Source: an uncultured Bifidobacterium sp.
GTDB lineage: Bacteria > Actinomycetota > Actinomycetes > Actinomycetales > Bifidobacteriaceae
Assembly: GCF_959020145.1 (NCBI RefSeq)
Contig: NZ_CAUEQY010000050.1
Coordinates: forward strand, 1 to 6,808
Direction: 5' to 3'
DNA length: 6,808 nt
Made by a program: the position numbers and the translations under genes. Position 1 is the stretch's first letter, and each line of letters opens with the position of its first letter. Below, piece after piece: positions 1 to 6,808 of the stretch. Below the pieces are notes generated by a model. The model did not search any database. It was not told the DNA's origin and saw nothing but the letters and a program-made list of their open reading frames with translations.

Positions 1-1
1 G

Positions 2-397
2 CCGCAGCAATCATCGGAAGTGCAATATCAGGCGCAGTACCAGCCGCCGGCAACCCAGCAATGCCAGCCTGAGCCGTTTGCGGCAACACCTGCATCGAAT
101 ATGGCGAACGATGCTTCGACGGAATACGTCGACCCATATACCAACCCCGCAGACCTGTCTGAAGTGGCTGATTTTTCGCCGATTCAGCCGCAAGAGCCAG
201 TCGCGTCGAATGCTGGTTTCACCGCGGAATTGGCCATGACCACGGAAGATCAGATGCTGATGGCTGAAATCGCAAGCAAAGCTCCGGAGCTGCACCCCTT
301 CCTTGCGCGCAATCCGCATATCTACCCGGATCTGCTCAACTGGCTTGCCAGTCTCAATGATTCCGCCATCAACGCAGCCATCCGTCTGCGACGGTAA
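2..397 (+). CDS. C-terminal part of a Gln/Pro-rich protein ending in a leucine-rich-repeat-variant-like module (5' end outside window)
   Basis: The frame is open from base 2 to the TAA at 395-397, giving 131 residues. It has no stop at its left end, so the real start almost certainly lies outside the window; the internal GTG at 20 has no visible ribosome binding site. Residues 1 to about 75 are low complexity, rich in Gln, Pro, Ala, Ser and acidic residues, as expected of a disordered linker. Residues about 80-131 form a compact module, with the pattern APELHPFLARNP, then YPDLLNWLASLND, then AINAAIRLRR. This resembles a short helical module seen at the ends of many actinobacterial proteins and described as a leucine-rich repeat variant; the assignment is from memory of the pattern. 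No catalytic motif, membrane segment or metal site is visible, so the function is unknown. The gene converges on the FHA gene. I am fairly sure it is coding and only moderately sure of the domain name. Confidence 0.75.
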   Translation, partial: PQQSSEVQYQAQYQPPATQQCQPEPFAATPASNMANDASTEYVDPYTNPADLSEVADFSPIQPQEPVASNAGFTAELAMTTEDQMLMAEIASKAPELHPFLARNPHIYPDLLNWLASLNDSAINAAIRLRR

Positions 398-493
398 CCC
401 TTGGTAGAACTTGGCAAAAGCCCGACGAAAGCCGCCAAACAAGGCCTAATAAAAGCCGCTTGCATTGGTAAGCTTTCGTACCATAATATGTTC

Positions 494-532
494 GTTGCGC
501 CGTCATCCTCATTTATGGATTGACGGCGCAAC
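494..532. terminator. Perfect 12-bp inverted repeat between convergent genes, candidate bidirectional terminator
   Basis: The arms GTTGCGCCGTCA (494-505) and TGACGGCGCAAC (521-532) are exact reverse complements around a 15-base loop. The stem is GC-rich. It lies 96 bases after the plus-strand stop and 22 bases after the FHA stop on the minus strand, where a shared terminator of two convergent genes is expected. Neither side has a run of T, so it is not a canonical Rho-independent terminator. Actinobacteria often use such tail-less hairpins, but termination here is inferred from position and symmetry only. Confidence 0.55.
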
Positions 533-554
533 ATGTATCGCGGCGCGAAGGAAA

Positions 555-1232
555 TCAGCGCTGTTCGAAAGTGAAGAACTGGTCTCCGATACGCACCGTG
601 CAAGGCGCGTCAAGCTTCATCGGCTTGCGTTCGACCTTGATCTCCTCATTGCCTTGAATGATGTACGTGCCGTTGAGCGAACCGTAATCCTCGATCCACA
701 ATACGCCATCCTGATCGAAGCTGATCGCCGCATGATTACGTGAGATGGTGCGCGTCGGATCCTCCAACTTCACGAATTTCGCACCTTCCGGCACTTCAGC
801 GGAAGGCTTGCGCCCCAGCAGCACACCCATATCGACGATCACTTCCTGGCCGGTCTGCTCGTTGTAAAGCACATACTCCAGCTTCGGCTGCTTCATGGTG
901 AATGCCGAAGACAGCACCGTGCCATCCCAGTCGATGTCATCATCGTCATTGACCGGTTCGACGTCGGACGGTTCCAGCGCCGCGGCAGCCTGTTCCACCG
1001 GCTGTATGTTCGCCGCATACGATTCCGCGGATTCCTGCACATTTTCCAATGCTTGGAATGCTTGGGATTCCGGTGATTCGTATGTTGGCTGCGATGTTGG
1101 CTGCGACTGCGCAGCCTCCGCCATGGCGGGCTCAACGAGAGAAGACATTACTGTGGCATCATCGTCATACCAACCTGGTTCAGGTGGAGGCGGATATGGA
1201 AGAAAGCTCATACCTTCATTGTAATTTGCCAT
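555..1232 (-). CDS. FHA-domain (phosphothreonine-binding) protein, 225 aa
   Basis: The protein likely reads Ser/Thr-kinase signalling in the cytoplasm by binding phosphothreonine peptides. The FHA domain fills residues about 117-225. It shows the family hallmarks: the Gly-Arg pair (LLGRKP, G140-R141), SRNH at 164-167 with the phosphate-contacting Ser/Arg and the conserved His, and GSLNGT at 184-189. Residues 1-95 have no fold signature. They begin with a Pro-rich stretch (FLPYPPPPEPGWYDDD), continue rich in Ser, Gln, Glu and Ala, and end in an acidic patch before DGTVLSS at 103-109. No membrane segment or signal peptide is seen. The frame is open up to a TTG at 1313, which would add 27 residues. 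I chose the ATG at 1232 because the extension is basic, unlike the rest, and overlaps a repeat region. An ATG at 1211 is possible, but its GAAGG sits too close to serve as a ribosome binding site. No good Shine-Dalgarno precedes 1232, so the transcript may be leaderless. The gene follows the rpoBC terminator on the same strand. Partner kinase and targets are not in the window. Confidence 0.9.
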   Translation of the reverse strand: MANYNEGMSFLPYPPPPEPGWYDDDATVMSSLVEPAMAEAAQSQPTSQPTYESPESQAFQALENVQESAESYAANIQPVEQAAAALEPSDVEPVNDDDDIDWDGTVLSSAFTMKQPKLEYVLYNEQTGQEVIVDMGVLLGRKPSAEVPEGAKFVKLEDPTRTISRNHAAISFDQDGVLWIEDYGSLNGTYIIQGNEEIKVERKPMKLDAPCTVRIGDQFFTFEQR

Positions 1233-1317
1233 GCGATTTTGCGATGAAGATATCCGCTCTGCAATACGTACGGTTCCGCAATAGGCTGACTGTTGTCGTA
1301 GGGATCGCAGCAACTGC

Positions 1318-1350
1318 AGTTCCGCATTAAAAATAGTTCCGCATTAAAAA
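1318..1350. repeat. Two tandem 16-bp direct repeats upstream of the FHA gene
   Basis: AGTTCCGCATTAAAAA occurs at 1318-1333 and again, identically, at 1335-1350, with one T between. Read on the minus strand, each copy is a T-run followed by AATGCGGAACT. The right copy overlaps the T-tract of the rpoC terminator. A related third element, GTTCCGCAATA, lies at 1273-1283, nearer the FHA gene. The repeats could be a local slippage duplication of the terminator tail or binding sites for a regulator; the sequence alone does not decide. Confidence 0.85.
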
Positions 1351-1383
1351 ATGGGGATCAGCTGTTTCCAGCCAATCCCCATT
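1346..1383 (-). terminator. Rho-independent terminator of the rpoBC operon
   Basis: Read on the minus strand, the transcript forms a 9-bp outer stem (AATGGGGAT at 1383-1375 with ATCCCCATT at 1358-1350). A 2x2 internal loop follows, then a 4-bp inner stem (GCTG/CAGC, 1372-1369 with 1364-1361) capped by a GAAA tetraloop. The stem runs directly into six T residues (1351-1346), two of which also belong to its 3' arm. It starts 52 bases after the rpoC stop. Stem, GNRA loop and T-tract together are the classic form, so this very likely ends the rpoB-rpoC transcript before the FHA gene. Confidence 0.93.
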
Positions 1384-1435
1384 CATGTATTGAGATGATT
1401 TCAGACGTTATGCCATTCCATCATCGCTTTTCGGA

Positions 1436-5449
<4,014 letters not shown>

Positions 5450-5456
5450 TCTATTG

Positions 5457-5460
5457 TCCT
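5457..5460 (-). promoter_or_regulatory. Ribosome binding site of rpoC (AGGA), fixing the GTG start
   Basis: On the minus strand AGGA is followed by seven bases (CAATAGA) and then the GTG at 5449-5447. Motif and spacing fit a Shine-Dalgarno site. They support the GTG start, which also gives the N-terminus conserved in the family. Confidence 0.75.
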
Positions 5461-5495
5461 GTCTATCGATTCTTAATGCTTAATCACGTTTCATC

Positions 5496-5535
5496 AGGCT
5501 GGTCGCGCCGCGCTGTCAGGCAACGCGACCAGCCT
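5496..5535 (-). other. Strong hairpin in the rpoB-rpoC intergenic region
   Basis: The arms AGGCTGGTCGCG (5496-5507) and CGCGACCAGCCT (5524-5535) are exact 12-bp reverse complements around a 16-base loop. In the minus-strand transcript the stem begins five bases after the rpoB stop and ends 46 bases before the rpoC start. GATGAAACG follows it rather than a T-tract, so a full terminator is unlikely in the middle of an essential operon. Likely roles are an mRNA processing or stability element, a weak attenuator setting the rpoC:rpoB ratio, or protection of the rpoB 3' end. All of these are inference. Confidence 0.7.
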
Positions 5536-5540
5536 TGGGA

Positions 5541-6808
5541 TCACTGGAATTCAGGTTCTTCCACAACCTGGTCTTCCTTGGCGGCCGCGTCAGGACGTGC
5601 GCCAATGTTGAAGCCCAAATCGTCGGAGGAAGTAGACGGATCGTCGTCCTCGTCCTTCATGTCAATGGCCACGCCTTCGGCGTTGAGCACTTCGACGTTC
5701 AGCGACAGGGACTGCATTTCCTTAAGCAGCACCTTGAAGGATTCCGGAATGCCTGCCGGCGGCAGGTTGTCGCCCTTCACGATGGCGCCGTAGACACGCA
5801 CGCGGCCGTCGACGTCATCGGACTTGGTGGTCATCATTTCATGCAGCGTGTAGGCGGCGCCATAGGCCTCGAGGGCCCACACTTCCATCTCACCGAAACG
5901 CTGGCCACCGAACTGAGCCTTACCGCCCAACGGCTGCTGGGTGATCATGGAGTACGGGCCAGTGGAACGCGCGTGGATCTTGTCGTCGACCAAGTGGTGC
6001 AGCTTCAGCATGTACATGTAGCCAACGGAGATCGGCTTCGGATACGGTTCGCCGGTACGGCCGTCGAACAGCACAGCCTTGCCGTCGTCGCCGACCAGCT
6101 TGTTGCCGTCGCGATCCGGAAGGGTGCAGGACAGCAGGCCCTTGATGGTTTCCGGACGAACGCCGTCGAACACCGGAGTTGCCACCGGAGTGCCCGGCTC
6201 GCCCTTTTCGGCGCCCTGCGGAATGTACTTCTTCCAAGCGGCTTCGGCATCCGGATCAAGGGAGATGTCCCAGCCGGCGTGCGCGATCCAGCCCAAGTGC
6301 AGTTCCAGCACCTGGCCAAGGTTCATTCGAGAAGGCACGCCCAGCGGGTTCAGCATGATGTCGACCGGAGTACCGTCGGCAAGGAACGGCATATCCTCTT
6401 CCGGCAGAATGCGGGAGATAACACCCTTGTTGCCGTGGCGGCCAGACAGCTTGTCGCCCTGGGTGATCTTACGATGCTGCGCGATGTAGACGCGGATCAT
6501 CTGGTTCACGCCGTTCGGCAGCTCGTCGCCGTCTTCCTCGGCATCCTCGCGAGTGATCTCCTTGACGGCGATCACAGTACCGGTTTCGCCGTGAGGCACG
6601 CGCAGCGAGGTGTCACGCACCTCGCGGCTCTTCTCGCCGAAGATGGCGCGGAGCAGACGCTCTTCCGGAGTCAGCTCGGTCTCGCCCTTCGGGGTGACCT
6701 TGCCCACCAGAATGTCGCCGGCTTCGACCTCGGCACCGATGCGAATGATGCCACGCTCGTCGAGGTTGGCCACCGCGTCCTCGCCGACGTTCGGCAGATC
6801 GCGGGTGA
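5541..6808 (-). CDS. rpoB: DNA-directed RNA polymerase subunit beta (RpoB), C-terminal 421 aa, 5' end outside window
   Basis: RpoB is the beta subunit of RNA polymerase, which pairs with beta' to form the active-site cleft and the RNA exit path. The frame is open from the right edge (first full codon at 6806, reading TRDLPNVGEDAVANLDERG) to the TGA at 5543-5541. This is about the last third of a protein usually near 1150-1190 residues in actinobacteria. Visible conserved blocks, numbered in the fragment, are GDKLSGRHGNKGVIS (117-131), NPLGVPSRMNLGQVLE (153-168), and GGKAQFGGQRFGEMEVWALE (294-313) with HEMMTTKSDDVDGR just after. The last ~45 residues (from about KDEDDDPSTSSDD) are an acidic variable tail. 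The rifampicin-binding region lies upstream and cannot be assessed here. The gene heads the pair with rpoC, and its promoter is outside the window. Confidence 0.99.
   Translation of the reverse strand, partial: TRDLPNVGEDAVANLDERGIIRIGAEVEAGDILVGKVTPKGETELTPEERLLRAIFGEKSREVRDTSLRVPHGETGTVIAVKEITREDAEEDGDELPNGVNQMIRVYIAQHRKITQGDKLSGRHGNKGVISRILPEEDMPFLADGTPVDIMLNPLGVPSRMNLGQVLELHLGWIAHAGWDISLDPDAEAAWKKYIPQGAEKGEPGTPVATPVFDGVRPETIKGLLSCTLPDRDGNKLVGDDGKAVLFDGRTGEPYPKPISVGYMYMLKLHHLVDDKIHARSTGPYSMITQQPLGGKAQFGGQRFGEMEVWALEAYGAAYTLHEMMTTKSDDVDGRVRVYGAIVKGDNLPPAGIPESFKVLLKEMQSLSLNVEVLNAEGVAIDMKDEDDDPSTSSDDLGFNIGARPDAAAKEDQVVEEPEFQ

Noticed and set aside
11..442. A 143-codon minus-strand frame opposite the LRV-like gene
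   Set aside because: Its product is Arg/Cys/Leu-rich with no recognisable pattern, and it overlaps the better supported plus-strand frame throughout.
895..1224. A 109-codon open frame on the plus strand opposite the FHA gene
   Set aside because: It lies antisense to the low-complexity N-terminal half of the FHA protein and translates to Ser/Ala/Cys-rich sequence without any domain. The FHA frame has clear motifs and explains the region.
1247..1252. TATCTT on the minus strand as a -10 box for a nearly leaderless FHA transcript
   Set aside because: The distance to the ATG (14 bases) would suit a very short leader, but no recognisable -35 element lies at the right spacing. A single hexamer match is too weak to list as a promoter.
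1233..1313. A 27-residue N-terminal extension of the FHA protein from a TTG at 1313
   Set aside because: The TTG has no ribosome binding site and starts within the palindrome beside the direct repeats. The added residues are basic and unlike the acidic, Pro/Gln-rich protein that follows.
5496..5535. The rpoB-rpoC hairpin as a full terminator
   Set aside because: No T-tract follows it, and rpoC, an essential gene with no obvious promoter of its own in the remaining 46 bases, must be transcribed through it.

Overview
The window comes from a high-GC Gram-positive bacterium (Actinomycetota), most likely a Bifidobacterium. The RNA polymerase beta' subunit carries the roughly 90-residue coiled-coil insertion typical of actinobacteria. 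It lacks the large trigger-loop insertion of proteobacteria. Coding DNA is rich in G and C at third positions, and the short intergenic stretches are clearly more AT-rich. The genus call rests on recall of protein sequence style, not on a search.

Layout, left to right. (1) Bases 2-397, plus strand: the C-terminal 131 residues of a protein cut by the window edge, with a Gln/Pro-rich low-complexity part followed by a short helical module resembling the actinobacterial leucine-rich-repeat-variant type. (2) Bases 398-554: a convergent intergenic region with a perfect 12-bp inverted repeat that could end transcription from both sides. (3) Bases 555-1232, minus strand: a 225-residue protein with a disordered acidic/Pro/Gln-rich N-terminal half and a canonical C-terminal FHA (phosphothreonine-binding) domain. 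(4) Bases 1233-1435: intergenic, holding a 16-bp direct repeat and a textbook Rho-independent terminator. (5) Bases 1436-5449, minus strand: complete rpoC (beta', 1337 residues, GTG start). (6) Bases 5450-5540: the rpoB-rpoC spacer with a strong 12-bp hairpin and the rpoC ribosome binding site. (7) Bases 5541-6808, minus strand: the last 421 residues of rpoB (beta), running off the right edge.

rpoB and rpoC form the usual operon, read right to left and ended by the terminator at 1346-1383. Their products form the catalytic core of RNA polymerase. The FHA gene lies just beyond on the same strand, probably as a separate unit or fed by limited read-through. It and the facing plus-strand gene are accessory to the core operon.

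Most of the window is ordinary, highly conserved housekeeping sequence, and I see no convincing new multi-gene system. The points worth a second look are a pentapeptide-like acidic tail on beta', two substitutions in the otherwise near-invariant trigger-loop helix of beta', the rpoB-rpoC intergenic hairpin, the repeats between the rpoC terminator and the FHA gene, and a possible phospho-switch motif in the FHA protein.
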